Shown here: positions 49,901 through 61,252 of the stretch, one piece after another
Numbering within the stretch: the first letter of the stretch is position 1
How the letters are laid out: each line of letters begins with the position of its first letter
NCBI GenBank assembly: GCA_964023275.1
Contig: OZ029914.1
Location: forward strand, 40,589,924-40,653,923
From: Norana najaformis
Taxonomy: Eukaryota > Annelida > Clitellata > Crassiclitellata > Hormogastridae
Reading direction: 5' to 3'
Length of the DNA: 64,000 bases
Program-made: the position numbers and the translations under genes
The notes under the pieces: model-generated
Told to the model about the DNA's origin: nothing
The model's database searches: none
The model's input: only the letters and a program-made list of their open reading frames with translations

Positions 49901-52900
49901 GGCTACCCCACCTTTTCCTTAACTAGGTTAACGTTTTCATACTTTAGGGTCTAAGCCAGTATGTGGTACAGCGCCCAATGTTGATCGTCGGGGCTTTGTG
50001 AACTTGTGGTGTCGAGTAAACTACACAGGTTTCTGGCCTCCACGTATGCAATGGATGAAAGGTGATAGAAAACTAGAAAGCAAAGATCAGCGATTGCCTA
50101 CAAGCCTTTCAACTACTTTGACAGTCGAAAACGAGTCAGTTGGAAGTAATGCGAGTTATTCATGTAAAACATACTTCGTAGCCGAAGACAATACGTTGAA
50201 AGACGGAAACCAGATAGTCAGGAACGTTCCAAACTTTACATTCACATTCAGTTCAGGTACAATACGAAAAAATCATGTAGACTTAAGTTTTCTAATAATA
50301 GCATAGCATTGCTCGTGTCATATAAATCGCGATTCGATTATTGTTTGGATACGGAATACATTATGGTGATATCGTTCTATCATTCATATATATATATATA
50401 ATTATATATATAATTCTAAATTGAAAGCCATCTGTAGTTAAATAACTGATTTCTTCACAGTTGCTGCTTACAATTCTGCAACACAGAATACTCATCTGGA
50501 TAATGAAGTAACAACACAACACGTGCCTATGACTAACAATGGTAATGTCATCATCATGCATTGCAACATTGTGATTATGCTTAGCGATAAAAATGATAAC
50601 GAAGATGATATTTGTGGCATGCGATAGGGAGTGACGCGCTATAGAATGTACGTAGGCATGCATGTATGTATTATGTACATACATTGTTGCAAGTTGTCCA
50701 GAAGCAGATTAATAATTCACTTGGTTTTTGATAAAGATCTCTATTTACAAGTTTAACAGGTAAAAAACAGTTTCCAGTTACCCAAGAAAGAACAACGACG
50801 GCTGATTCAAAGCACAAAGTTGAAACCTTCTACACCAAAGAAACAAGATATCAGAATTCTTAACAGATTCCTCAGACACACCGGGGACCTTTACATACTT
50901 TAGTTAGCGGAGCTTTGGCACAAATAACATCATAACAGAGTCAGGTCTGACTCAACCTATACTTAACTAGCCAAACTCTCAAAATTAACGAATACTTCCA
51001 TTTTATAGGGTTAACCGCTTCACGCCCTCCAAGATACGGTTCCTTCTACCAACACTCCTTACATCCGAATCCTACCTAGCCCGGCTTTAACAACATATAT
51101 ACACATATATATTGTAATTGTAATTGTAATCTGACATTTATAAAGCGCCACTTCAAGAATAGACTCATCAGAAGCGCTCCCGACCCGAACCAGTGAGACC
51201 ACTGGCAAATAATACAGACTTCAGGCGCTTGCGAAACTGTGGAAGAGACAAACTGAGGAATACTAGCCGGAGCTCTCGGGAAAGGCGATTCCAGCTGTTA
51301 AGTCCAACATAGGCAAAGCTTCTAGACTGCGCTGTAGCAGTGCGCATACGAGGGACAGTCAGAAGTCCAAGGGAGGCCGATCGGAGAGTGCTACGGCCTG
51401 GAACCAAGGAGACCGAAATGCAGAACATATATACTCATATATATGCATGAATGTGTGGTTGTATGTATGTGTGTATGTAGTTACACATGTATGTGTGTAT
51501 GTAACGCCTTTTAAGGGCCTCTCAGATACGTTGAAATATGCCTCACTATAGCAGATCTAAAAGAAACGATTTGCAGTGAAGAGATTAGCTGCAAATGTTT
51601 TCAGTCATTTCTGATGGTAACGTTTTAAATTTTAACGAAGTATTGTTCCAGAAGGACGGACCGATGCACGATAAAGCATAAAGTATCCAAATCCGAATCG
51701 AATACCGAATTGGTATCCGAATCGCTGTTTGCCAACAGGTCCTCAAGTGTTGTAGGGTGCACTCTCGTTTGTCCTAGATGGATTGAGACAGAATCACATG
51801 TTTTTTTGACATTTTCTAGGCCCGAACCGACCACCGAGGATCCCTGGTACGGAATGTCTTGAATATACTTCTGTCCTCAACCGGGAGCCAGTGCAGTGGC
51901 TCAGGCATTTTTAGTTTAATCCTTCCCTACCATCTATGCAGCCCCGTGTTCAACCTCCTCTCTCACCACCCCAAAACGTTTTCCCCAAATCTCTCACCGT
52001 TTTTGTAACATATTTTTTATCCTTTTTATGCTCTCACTGTCTCCTCCGATTCTGAAAGTAAAATGCTTTTTTTGACATTAAAAGTTTTAATCTCAAAGAC
52101 TGTATTTGCATTGTATTTGACAATTTGCATATCGCGTCTTACAGAATCAATTACTCTGAGGCGCTTCCACCACGAGAATCCTCGAAGAAAAGTGCACAAA
52201 TATCTGCACAAACTGAAATATATTGAAGCTGTAATAGCTATTTAATTTTAGTTTAGGAATTTGATGTTATGCAGTCAAGTTGTAAGTGCAATATTACTTA
52301 AACATCATTCAGTTTGGTTAAGATATATTGCATTGTAACATTTCTCGGGTTCGACTCAATACCAAATGCATCGCTCATTTACATGTGCACAGTCAAAAGA
52401 ATAGCTAAACACAGCAAATTCGTTGCTCATGGGAGATTGCTTCAGATGCCATTTTGCCATTATAAATTTTCTATTCCAGCTATCCGTAATTACTAATATT
52501 GTTGTGAGCTTTATATGTGCAACCAAAGTAAGCTGTTCTTCCAAAATGAGCCAAATATCTGTTTCCTTTTAAATTAAGGTGAAGAACAAATGGAACAGAT
52601 AACCATAGTTTATTTGCTTAATTTAGCGTACAGCCTTATGACTTATTTTTCAGCAAACACTATCTTAGGTCGCGGTTGTGTTTTCTGAACGATTATAAAT
52701 TATTACATAATGGCCGGCATGGCTACAAAAATGACCATATACAACACGTATAACAGTTTAGCCTAACAAAGAGTAAAGCCTACTCAAACATGCAGTAACC
52801 TACTACCATCAACATTATCACCATCGTTATCACCTTTATCATCTTCATCATCATCAGAATAGACTGAATTGTTGTAAACGCATTATACTCCGTTTCTCTT

Positions 52901-53617
52901 TGCAGGTTGTACATCATTGGCTTTGGTTGCCGTGATTCTCGCAGTTCTTCTGGTCATCTCAGTTCCAGTAATTATCTCCATCACGCTTTACTTCACCGTC
53001 GGCCGGGGAAAAGCGAGAAGTACGTGGTTATGTGTGCAGTATGGACAAGTTAGTTAGTGAGCAAGAAACAGCCATCTATCCATCCAGCCAGCCAGCCAGC
53101 CAGACAACAAGTCAGTCATTCAGCCAGCCAGCCAACCAATCAGTCAATCACAGTCAATCAATCAGTCAGTAAGTCAGGCATAGCCAGTCAGTCAGTCAAT
53201 CAGTCAGTCAGTCAATCAGTCAGTCTAAATATATGTGTCTAAACTGTTACGGAAGATGTGCTAAATTTGCATTATGCTTTCAAAACAGAACCCTCTCTAC
53301 CCCAAAGGTCTTCAGAAATCGATAGGAATCTCACCACTACATCCACCGCCCTTTCAACGGAAAGGACGTCTCAGACGGTTCTAGCTTACGAAAATGTCGT
53401 CGATGAGCATGTTGCAGGAACGGCTGCAGAAGAAGGTTCATATGAAAGAATTGAGCCAGGTGTCAAGTACAGTGCTTTAATTCGATCCGAAGTAACTCAT
53501 CCACGAACTAATTACGAAACCATAAACCTTCCTAGCACAGAAGCATCCGTTATGAGCCAGCAACGCATCTCAGTGGATGAAGAAGCACGTTCGGTTGAAT
53601 ATGTCAACATTCCTTGA
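46958..53617 (+). CDS. Ig-superfamily receptor with tyrosine-motif tail, gene 2 (393 aa)
   Basis: Paralogue of gene 1. Exons: 46958-46991 (signal peptide MWIILSAAFIG), 48729-49043 (V-like Ig), 49948-50256 (C-like Ig), 50461-50541 (stalk), 52906-53019 (transmembrane), 53289-53617 (tail, TGA). All introns are phase 1; total 1,182 nt, 394 codons with the stop. Ig1: Cys39, VFWFH, Cys102 in GVFKC. Ig2: LWCRVNY, GFWPPRMQWMK, ASYSC. Transmembrane helix around LALVAVILAVLLVISVPVII. Tail tyrosines: Y318 (YENV), Y336 (YERI), Y345 (YSAL), Y360 (YETI), Y389 (YVNI); YSAL-x11-YETI fits ITAM spacing. Function as a signalling surface receptor is inference from architecture. Introns carry a LINE end, a CAGT/CAGC tract and AT repeats. 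Confidence 0.88.
48729..49043 (+). CDS. Ig gene 2, exon 2: V-like Ig domain
   Basis: Borders CCGTCAG and GTGAGC, phase 1 to 1. QMTCAQD, DTVFWFHTS, then LENSGVFKCLVNEEE and a G-strand SAQLIVLG that closely parallels gene 1 (TAQLTVLG). Contains the sequons NFS and NAT. Confidence 0.85.
49948..50256 (+). CDS. Ig gene 2, exon 3: C-like Ig domain
   Basis: Acceptor ACTTTAG, donor TCAG before GTACAA. PVCG...VNLWCRVNYTGFW.PRMQW...LSTTLTVENESVGSNASYSC. Shares with gene 1 the C.V.Y.G.W.P.M.W signature and a P-x-F/Y-x-F/Y ending before the stalk. Confidence 0.85.
50461..50541 (+). CDS. Ig gene 2, exon 4: extracellular stalk
   Basis: 81 nt, phase 1 to 1, with a good acceptor (TTTCTTCACAG). Thr/Asn-rich sequence (NSATQNTHLDNEVTTQHV), probably glycosylated or flexible. 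Replaces the charged stalk of gene 1. Confidence 0.6.
51112..51430 (-). mobile_element. LINE 3' fragment in intron 4 of Ig gene 2
   Basis: On the minus strand: [40 protein letters not shown], then FRKRLKSVLFASGLTGSGRE and a 3' end with ATTACA repeats (read on the plus strand as TGTAATTGTAATTGTAAT). Best-kept of three copies of this family (others at 10,020 and 28,145). Confidence 0.8.
52906..53019 (+). CDS. Ig gene 2, exon 5: transmembrane segment
   Basis: 114 nt, phase 1 to 1, acceptor TTTGCAG, donor GTACGT. Helix LVAVILAVLLVISVPVIISI, then TLYFTVGRGKAR as basic anchor. Same length as in gene 1. Confidence 0.9.
53055..53225. repeat. CAGC/CAGT/CAAT tetranucleotide tract in last intron of Ig gene 2
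   Basis: CCAGCCAGCCAGCCAG, then CAGTCATTCAGCC and CAGTCAATCAGT-type units between the transmembrane and tail exons. Open frames here are artefacts. Confidence 0.85.
53289..53617 (+). CDS. Ig gene 2, exon 6: cytoplasmic tail with five tyrosine motifs
   Basis: About 108 residues: LAYENVVDE, SYERIEPG, KYSALIRSEV, NYETINLP, EYVNIP-stop. Aligns in order with the gene 1 tail; the YERI site is extra. The order YxxL/I pair then YVNI at the extreme C-terminus is kept. Confidence 0.88.
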
Positions 53618-53847
53618 AGGACTGTGAAAAAACTGCACTGCCGCGTGAAAGGTGGAAACGAATCCATTCATCTGCTGGAGGAACTTGTTAAAGACTGAGA
53701 TGGAGAACCTCATCTTGGGGAAGGGAAGTTAAATTTTACTACGTCTTAAAGAATAGATAATTTGCTGGCCTTTAAGTGAGGAAGTTAAATTATTTTATTG
53801 TGTGAATGTAAATGAACTGTTTGGACAAATTACTATGAATTGTTCTT

Positions 53848-53853
53848 AATAAA
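53848..53853 (+). terminator. Polyadenylation signal of Ig gene 2
   Basis: AATAAA in TCTTAATAAAACATTTTG, about 230 nt after the TGA stop, with a T-rich stretch upstream. It is the first canonical hexamer after the coding sequence. Confidence 0.6.
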
Positions 53854-53974
53854 ACATTTTGAAATTGACTTACAACGAACCATATACTATTTATAATCTG
53901 ATGATAAGATCAAGTGCTTGATTAAGATGTGCTGCACCATAATATCAATATTTGTGACACGTACCGGTCCCAAG

Positions 53975-55640
53975 TACTTATAGAGCGCACTTAGGCCTCT
54001 AGTTTGAATTAGTAAGAAGTCTATAAAGATTAACAGAATTAGGTAAATGGCTACATAGCCATCCAAGACTGAACATCACCAAAAACTCAAGCAAGTAGTT
54101 GGAGAGCGGTATTAGACGTGCAACTGCCGAATGAGAGGAATAATTGAGTATCATCAGCGTACATATCGTAGTCAAGACAGCTATCAGTAAGTAGTGAACC
54201 GAGTGGAGTCTTGTGCAGTGTGAACAGGAGCGGACCCAGTACAGAACCTTGTGGAACGCCACAATTCAAGACAGTAGGCTCAGAAGTGATTTGGTTGATA
54301 CGGATTGACTGAGAACGAAGGTGCAGGTAAGATGCGAACCAATGTGGGGCGGGACCGGAAAGACCAAACCAATGTTCGAGACGGTGAAGGAGTATGTCAT
54401 GATCAACAGTATCAAAAGCGGCAGATAGGCCGAGGAGTAATAGAGCAGTTACTTTTCCTTTATCCTTGGAGCTGATCCTGTGATTGTGAATGGTAAGCAG
54501 TACGGTTTCAGTGGAATGATATTTGCGGTAGAAGGAATGGAAAGGAAGGAACAGGTTGTGGGAAGAGAGGTTACGATTCGGGCGATTAGCAACTACTTTT
54601 TCCAGAATTTAAAGAAAAATTGAGAGTAGAGAAAGTTTTATAGATCGTCAGGTGAGAGAGAATATTAAGAAGAGGGTAAACCATGGCACGACCAGAACTG
54701 TTTGGAAAAATGAGTTCAACAAGAGAAAGTTTGGCAATGGATGTGAAGACTGAACCCAAGACATCGAAGCATTCTTTTAGAAGTGCGGTAGGAATAACGT
54801 CCAAGGCACATTGTTTATAAGGAGATGAAAAATTTATATTACGAATCTCAGGCAATGTTGTTGGTAGAAAAAGACTAAGACCCGGTGGAGAAGATTTAGG
54901 ATATGATAGGCCATCGAAAGAAGAGCTGTTAGAAAAACAAGAGATCTTGTTAGAAAAGAATTATAGGAACCTATCATTAAAGGAAGAAAGTGATGAGGAG
55001 TTAGGTAGTAAATTGCAAAGTGATGAGGAGTTAGGAAGTATATTGCATTTGTCGCGGTGTAGGATCTTCTTATTCATCACCTGCCATAGTAACCAAATGA
55101 GACAAGTAGGTGAATTTCGCAGCTGAGACAAGTTTACGGATACTACGATGCTGGCATCTAAATTTGATGAGAAGAGAAGGCAAAATTGGAAGGGTCGCCA
55201 ACACCGCTCCAGCCGTCTGCACAGCCTCCTAGCAACAGCATTGTCTGAGTTGTACCAGGACTGGGAAGGGCGTGCTGCGACCCTCTTAGACCTGGCAGGA
55301 ATGAGCTTATCCAAGATTTCAGATGAAGTTGAATGTTTGAATTTTGCAAAATAAAAGGGTATTGCAATGGCGAGACAGAATATTTGGTGGTGTGGATCTT
55401 GCAACAACAGAGAGCTTATGTGAGCAACTGGCAAGCTACTGGCGAAAATTTGTCGTCCAAGGACATTGATGGTTTAGTAAATGTTTGCACGCCACTTCTT
55501 CTACCCACTGCCCGTGGAAAGCCAGTCGGTGGTCGTTACCTTGTGCTGCGGACTCTCACTCGGCTGTTGTCATTTTGAAGTTTTCAGATTCCCAACGCAT
55601 CATGGAAGAGGAACTCTGAAAACTAAGTCAAATGTGGATG
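53975..55640 (-). mobile_element. Degenerate CR1/L2-like LINE reverse transcriptase
   Basis: On the minus strand, in pieces with frame breaks: an upstream SWYNSDNAVARRLCRRLERCWR segment (about 55,250), YKQCALDVIPTALLKECFDVL (about 54,800), then GVPQGSVLGPLLF and YADDTQLFLSF (54,130-54,265). These are the finger, core and catalytic motifs of a CR1/L2-type RT. It is dead by frameshifts. It lies antisense directly downstream of Ig gene 2. Confidence 0.85.
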
Positions 55641-57456
55641 GGGTTCTAGCCCTTAGCCACTGAGGTGTTCAGTTACTCGGTCATTTTGAAGTCCAAAAGC
55701 GTGGTTCATATTTATCCAAGGATTTTTCGGCTGAAGCGCAAACACAAACACAGCAATCCAACTACAGGCCAACAGAAACTTCTTAGTTCGATAATCACTT
55801 ACTAGGCTCAAGTACTAACCTGACTCTGCATTGCTAAACTTCACTATGCTTGCCAGAGTCGTATCTATAGAGCCAATAGTTAGTCAGTCATTTATTCAGA
55901 ATCTGATATAGCGCTTTTAAGTACATCACAAAGTGCTGCCTACATTAGCCTAAATGATATTAAAGTCTTTAAAAACAAAACGTTCGTCATTAAGGAAACA
56001 AAGCTTAGATAACTTGCAGAGTCAACTTCGCGAACTTCCTAACATACGAAGAAGGCAACCAACAGAACCCCATTCAGATTTAACAGTTGACACAGTTGTC
56101 GCGACACTCACTAGATCTGTAGTGGCTTCTTGAGGGCGCGGCACATTCAATCTCGAACCAGAGTGCAATTTTACTCTTTTAATTCAACTACGAAATAACT
56201 ACAGCCTACGATGTACCACTACTAATAAATATATCAAAGTTCTTATTTAAATCTAGCGTTAAAAGTTACAATCTCTGAATCTGTGCGAGAATATATTCTC
56301 TTCCTATGCGAGCGAGTTAGAACCGGGTTATCGGCTAGTCGTCGATCGTCGCCTTCTTGTCCTATTCAAGATGTTTAATTAATATTTACAAGATCCATAG
56401 CCGTTACGGCGAGTGTCACTAAAGAGCGGCCTGATTAGCAATAGCTCTTTACAGATTATTCATACACAAATGAACGGGGTATGGATCACCTTCTTCTCGT
56501 ACTTACAAGCTCCATAGCCGTTACAGCTAGAGTCATTGAAGTTGGGCCATCGGACAAGTGTAAGATTTCCCGGCACTTGAGTTGATGTAGTCATGCAGAG
56601 TGAGTGTGGTGGTGGTATCCTTATATATTTCGCTGTGTCGTTCGGTCGGTCGTGTGCTTCCCCTGGTGTCAGGTTTTGTACCTCTGTGTCGTTCGCCCGC
56701 TCCTGGGAGGGCCTCGCGTGGGGCATCCTTCTGATGAAGTAAAGTCAGCGACGTGTAATCAAGCATCTCCTCGCGTTTCCCCATCCACTCGGTCTATTGG
56801 TGATCCTTGGATGCTGGCACGGGCCTGTCCATAGACCTGACAGTGACAACAATGTTCAGAATTTCTGGACTAAGATAGTAGAAGACGGATTGTGCGGAAA
56901 TCTCTCGAGCAAGACAGACATTCGTCGGAGGTCGAAGAACGTACCTCTCTATGTTTGACTGTCGACGCCGAAGACTCTTCCCGCACTGTCATCACCGCAT
57001 CCAATATTTCCCACCATTGAATGTGTTCAATGGTGGAAAATATTGAATATGAAAAATATTAATACGAATTAAGACAGAATTATAAGAATATTGTAACAGC
57101 CAGTAAGATGTAGAGTACAGAAAGGTTCGCCTGACCTATATTATTCACCTATCCCTGTCAGCCTAATGTGGCAAAAGCTACATTACTTGTGGCGCCAGAG
57201 CATGTAATTGTCGGCCATTAACGCAGTGCATCTACATAAAAAAATTGCTTTAAAATGTGGAATAGACAGCTTCATAACTTTAATAACAGTTCTTACTTGC
57301 GTAGGAAAACAAAGTTGACCAGGAATTTGGGGGGTTGAATGCAAGACGCAACTGAAACATGCTTGCCCCTTCACTTCGTAATAGGCTTCTGTTTAATGTA
57401 TGAATTTATTAAAATTTGTAAATGACAACAAGAAAGAAAAAAACATGAAATAGTTG

Positions 57457-57484
<28 letters not shown>

Positions 57485-57489
<5 letters not shown>

Positions 57490-57523
57490 CATGCATTCAC
57501 CTGGGAGAGGTTCTGAAAGGGTG

Positions 57524-57571
<48 letters not shown>

Positions 57572-57573
57572 CA

Positions 57574-57614
<41 letters not shown>

Positions 57615-57625
57615 CACCAAGGGTG

Positions 57626-57657
<32 letters not shown>

Positions 57658-57695
57658 CACCCTTTCAGAACCTCTCCCAGGTGAATGCATGTGTT
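57485..57695. repeat. TA-rich palindromic element with ~38-bp perfect arms
   Basis: ACACATGCATTCACCTGGGA and the next 18 nt at the left recur exactly inverted at 57,655-57,695. Between them are three long TA runs separated by TAACACCAA and TTGGTGTTA boundaries, so the whole element is nearly self-complementary. Probably a MITE-like or expanded hairpin element; may be unstable or mis-assembled. Confidence 0.85.
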
Positions 57696-58129
57696 AATTG
57701 TGGCCGTACAAGTTGCTGATATTGATAGATATTATGGGGCCTACGTTCGCCAGTGAAGAAAAACAATTTTTTTCAAATGAAGAATTTACGTAATGAAAAT
57801 GACGCAATTACAATAAAATTACAATTAAAATGACGTTATAACATAGGAACGTGTTTAGTAGTAGTAGTTGTTGTTTTTTTTGTAGTAGTAGTATGGTAGT
57901 AGTAGTGGTAGCAGTAGTTGTAGTATTCCGATTCAAGTGCTTCTATAGCACCACTGAGATAATGCACAAGGCATCAATATATGGCCGTTCCAAAGTCTGT
58001 ATGCATACCGAATTCCATTAATATTTATGCATAACAATTAGTTGTATGTACTGAATAAATATATCTAACTCCGTGTTTTTTCCAGAGTGGGTCGTATATA
58101 CGTACATATGTATGTATGTATGCACATCC

Positions 58130-58215
58130 CAGTATCGAAGATGATTCAGGCAAGGAGCCTCTGGCTGTTTGGACACATCGGGGGCTGCGAAGATGACCTG
58201 GACCATGCCAGCGCC
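58130..58215 (+). mobile_element. LINE C-terminal remnant
   Basis: Encodes VSKMIQARSLWLFGHIGGCE followed by DD, matching the RTE-type C-terminal region seen as KLGLFGHICRLKDD in the element at 40,710-41,756. Very short. Confidence 0.45.
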
Positions 58216-58662
58216 TTGCGAGTAGTTTCCAATGTTCAACGACATCTTAGTGTAATTGTAATTACGACAATCTATAAAGCATCGTTAGTAGCATGCTACT
58301 TTTAGGGTGCTTTACAAAGTCAATAGTCAGCTAAGAGTCAGAACATCTTATAGAACCAAAGCCCGTTGATTATAAAAAACGTTTTTACAGTATTTACTGA
58401 AATTTGGACAAATCGCGCGCCACAAAGGTGACCAGGACGATGCAAGACACTTGTAAGCAATGATTGAATTCCCGGCCCCGCGAGAGATCAGAAGAGACCA
58501 GGCGGTCTCCCTCTCTATACTTAAACAAGAACAGTGGAAGCTGACCTGTGCCCACTGAACTACGGGTTACAAACGGTCTGGATTCGATCACAGAATAGAG
58601 AAGGCTGGCTACAAGTTATGAAAAAAGGCAACGCTCCAGACAGGAGCATACCACATACGATG

Positions 58663-59035
58663 CTGTATGTATGTATGTATGTATGCATGCATGCATGTAT
58701 GTATGCGCGTATATGCATGTATATGCATGCATGCATGTATATATGTATGCATGCATGTATGTATGCCTGTATGTATGCATGTCTGTATGTATGTATGCAT
58801 GTATGTATTTATGCATGTATGTATTTATGCATGTATGCATGCATGTATGTATGCATGCATGAATGTATGTATGCATGAATGTATGTATGCATGCATGCAT
58901 GCATGTATATGCATGTATATGCATGTATGCATGTAAATATGTATGTATGTATGTAAATATGTATGTATGTATGTAAATATGTATGTATGTATTTATGCAT
59001 GTATGCATGAATGTATGTATGTATGTATGTATGTG
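58663..59035. repeat. ATGC/ATGT tetranucleotide microsatellite
   Basis: About 370 nt of ATGTATGCATGC-type repeats; both strands give long spurious frames (MYVCMHAC, YIHTCIHA). Confidence 0.95.
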
Positions 59036-59446
59036 GTTAATATATAGTCTTTTAAAACCACTGCAAGGCGCTAATGTCTTGCTGTCTAACATATCTGAAC
59101 TGTTTAACACTGTAATCCCATCGGCGCTATGACTAATTCATAGACATAGGATACACTATGCCAGCCTTTCGCGAGAATGTCGATTAATTTAAGTTACCCG
59201 TTTATTGTACTTACATCGATGCGTAGTAATGTTAAAGTTGTAACACCAATGCATCAGGAATAATTTGATGACGTTTCGATAAAACATGTTAGAGACTGTT
59301 TACAGCTTACCTTTCTGCGGCCTTTAGAGAAAAATGTTCGCCTAGACTTTATGCATCCAATCATCGAATTTGAACCACTGTACGTCTTTTTCTGTGTATT
59401 TGTGTGACTCCGTCTGTCTCCTTCTCCCTTCATTCACTTTCTGCAA

Positions 59447-59465
59447 GCTCTCTCTCTCTTTCTCT

Positions 59466-59512
<47 letters not shown>
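59447..59512. repeat. TC dinucleotide run
   Basis: CTCTCTCT for about 60 nt with a few TT interruptions at the left. Confidence 0.95.
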
Positions 59513-59514
<2 letters not shown>

Positions 59515-59844
59515 AGAAAACCAAAAAATGCGAGATTCAAAGTAACGTGTCAAGATGGCTAAAAACCAAGAGATGCAGCTAGCTTTACAGAGACAGTGTC
59601 ACATCAGTAATTTCTTGTTAGGTTCGCCATTGAACGAAGGGTTGTTTAACACAGATTTTTCTGATTCCGACAGGCATCGAAGAAACGAGTAAAGAAGGGT
59701 AGAAGGAAGAAAAGAAGGAATTAAGAAAGGAGCGAAAGAAGGAAGGAGGAACTCAGGAATATCTTGATGCACATAGGCCCATATAGAAATAACGAAAGAG
59801 TGGGAAGGACATGGAAAGAGCGAACACAGAAAGGGTAAAAGGCA

Positions 59845-60100
59845 AAGAAAGGCGTTTTGTCTTTAATATATAAAAAAGAAAGAAAAAAGGACAAAACGCC
59901 TTTTTTAAATCAATTTCTAAAGGGCGCTTTTTCTTCCTTAATTCTTTTTCCTGACATCCTTCCATTTTTCTTCATTACTTCCAATTTTACTACTTTCCTC
60001 CTTTATTCCCTTACTCCTTCCATCCTTCCTTCTTTGTTTGAAAGTCGTTTTGTCTTTGATTATTTAAAAGAAAGAAGTAAAGGACAAAACGCCTTTTCTT
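59845..60100. repeat. Two tandem hairpins with AAGGCGTTTTGTC / GACAAAACGCCTT arms
   Basis: First hairpin about 59,850-59,912, second about 60,045-60,100. Each has a 12-14 bp stem and an A/G-rich loop ending in AAAGGACAAAACGCC. They look like two copies of a small inverted-repeat element within a CTTT-rich tract. Confidence 0.75.
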
Positions 60101-60740
60101 TAATTAATCCTTTACTAAAGGATGTTTTTTTCCTATTTCCTATTTTTCTTGCCGTTCTTCCATTTTTTCATTACTTCATTGTTTACTACTTTTCTCCTTT
60201 ATTCCCTTTCTTCTTTTTTCATTCCTTCTTTCCTTCCATCCATCCTTCCATTCTTTCTTTATTTCTTCTTTCCTTCCTTCTTTGTGTTTGATGTCAGGCC
60301 AATAGCTCCCTGGCCAGTTACCCTTGGATAAAACTCCGGGCAATAACCTCTCATGGATAATAACCTCAGAAATATTATCAGTGAGTTTAAAACCCTTGTC
60401 CATTAAACTCCCAAATTAATCTACAGAATAAACACCTGTATAAATATAACACGTATTTTGGGAGGTTATTGCCCAAAGATTGTAAACTGGAAGGCTATTT
60501 TCCTGTGGGTTCATTTCCTATGGGATTATTGCTCAGGGGTTTAAAACTGGAAGATAGTCTTCAGGGAATTGTTGTCTGGAGGTTTCAGCCGATGCTACAA
60601 AATATTAAAACAGTAAAATAGTAAAACAGAATGCTCAGTCGACTACTACGAGGTTGACATATTCGTTAAAGGTATAGGCCTAACGGCCACCCCAAACCCG
60701 ACTCTTATCGGTTTGTCTGCAGGCGTTTGGTGGAATGTGA

Positions 60741-61250
60741 CTACCAACGAAAAATTTTCGGTTAATTCCGCAAATTCTCCGTTCCTCCATAACTCCCGTC
60801 ATTCACGCACCGTCACTTGCGTCAACCTCTTTCTATCTTTCACTTCTCAGACTTTCCATTCAAAACTAAAGCCCCAGCTGTTCAGGTAATCTTACCTTGA
60901 TCCATAGAATTAACGGCCTTCCCAAATTCTCTCAAAATAAACACGAACCAGCCTCACTTGACACTGATTTGAAACTCTTTTCCGTGTTCGATGGGCAGCC
61001 AGTATAATGATTGCAATACGGGTGCACGTATTGAAATTGATAGTTAGCAGTTCCTGTTATAGCTCTGGTCAGAGAACGCAGAATCATTTATAGTTCAAAC
61101 TACTAGAAGTTTTCACCTATCCCTATCTGGCCTTTGCCACCATAGTCGCCACAATTTCAAACACTACTTAATGCCGTCGCTGCCTATATGGGACCAGAAG
61201 TGATGAACGTAATAGCTGCGGGCATACTTCATCTTGTTATATCTTATAAT
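60741..61250. repeat. Third copy of the Ig gene 1 5'-flank block
   Basis: AAAATTTTCGGTTAATTCCG through GAAACTCTTTTCCGTGTTCG and beyond matches 39,741-40,260, and in part 38,945-39,200. The signal exon that follows in the other two copies is missing; homology switches at about 61,253 to the gene 2 flank. Confidence 0.8.
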
Positions 61251-61252
61251 GC

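Larger units (their letters stand above)
55650..60740. other. Repeat-rich spacer before Ig gene 3
   Basis: No gene supported. Contents: a fragment at 55,725-55,800 homologous to calpain intron 8 (GGCTGAAGCGCAAACACAA); two diverged copies of a CATAGCCGTTAC word pair at 56,397 and 56,513; a TA-rich palindrome (57,485-57,692); GTA triplets (57,860-57,925); a LINE C-terminal remnant (58,130-58,215); ATGC/ATGT tetranucleotides (58,663-59,035); a TC run (59,447-59,512); AGGCG hairpins (59,850-60,100) and a foldback-like AATAACCTC structure (60,300-60,580). Confidence 0.6.

Noticed and set aside
58534-59110. Long frames on both strands at 58.5-59.1 kb (MYVCMHAC, YIHTHIHA)
   Set aside because: Artefacts of the ATGC/ATGT repeat; frames occur on both strands and in several phases. 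The same holds for 12,045-12,270, 31,324-31,665 and 57,393-57,690.
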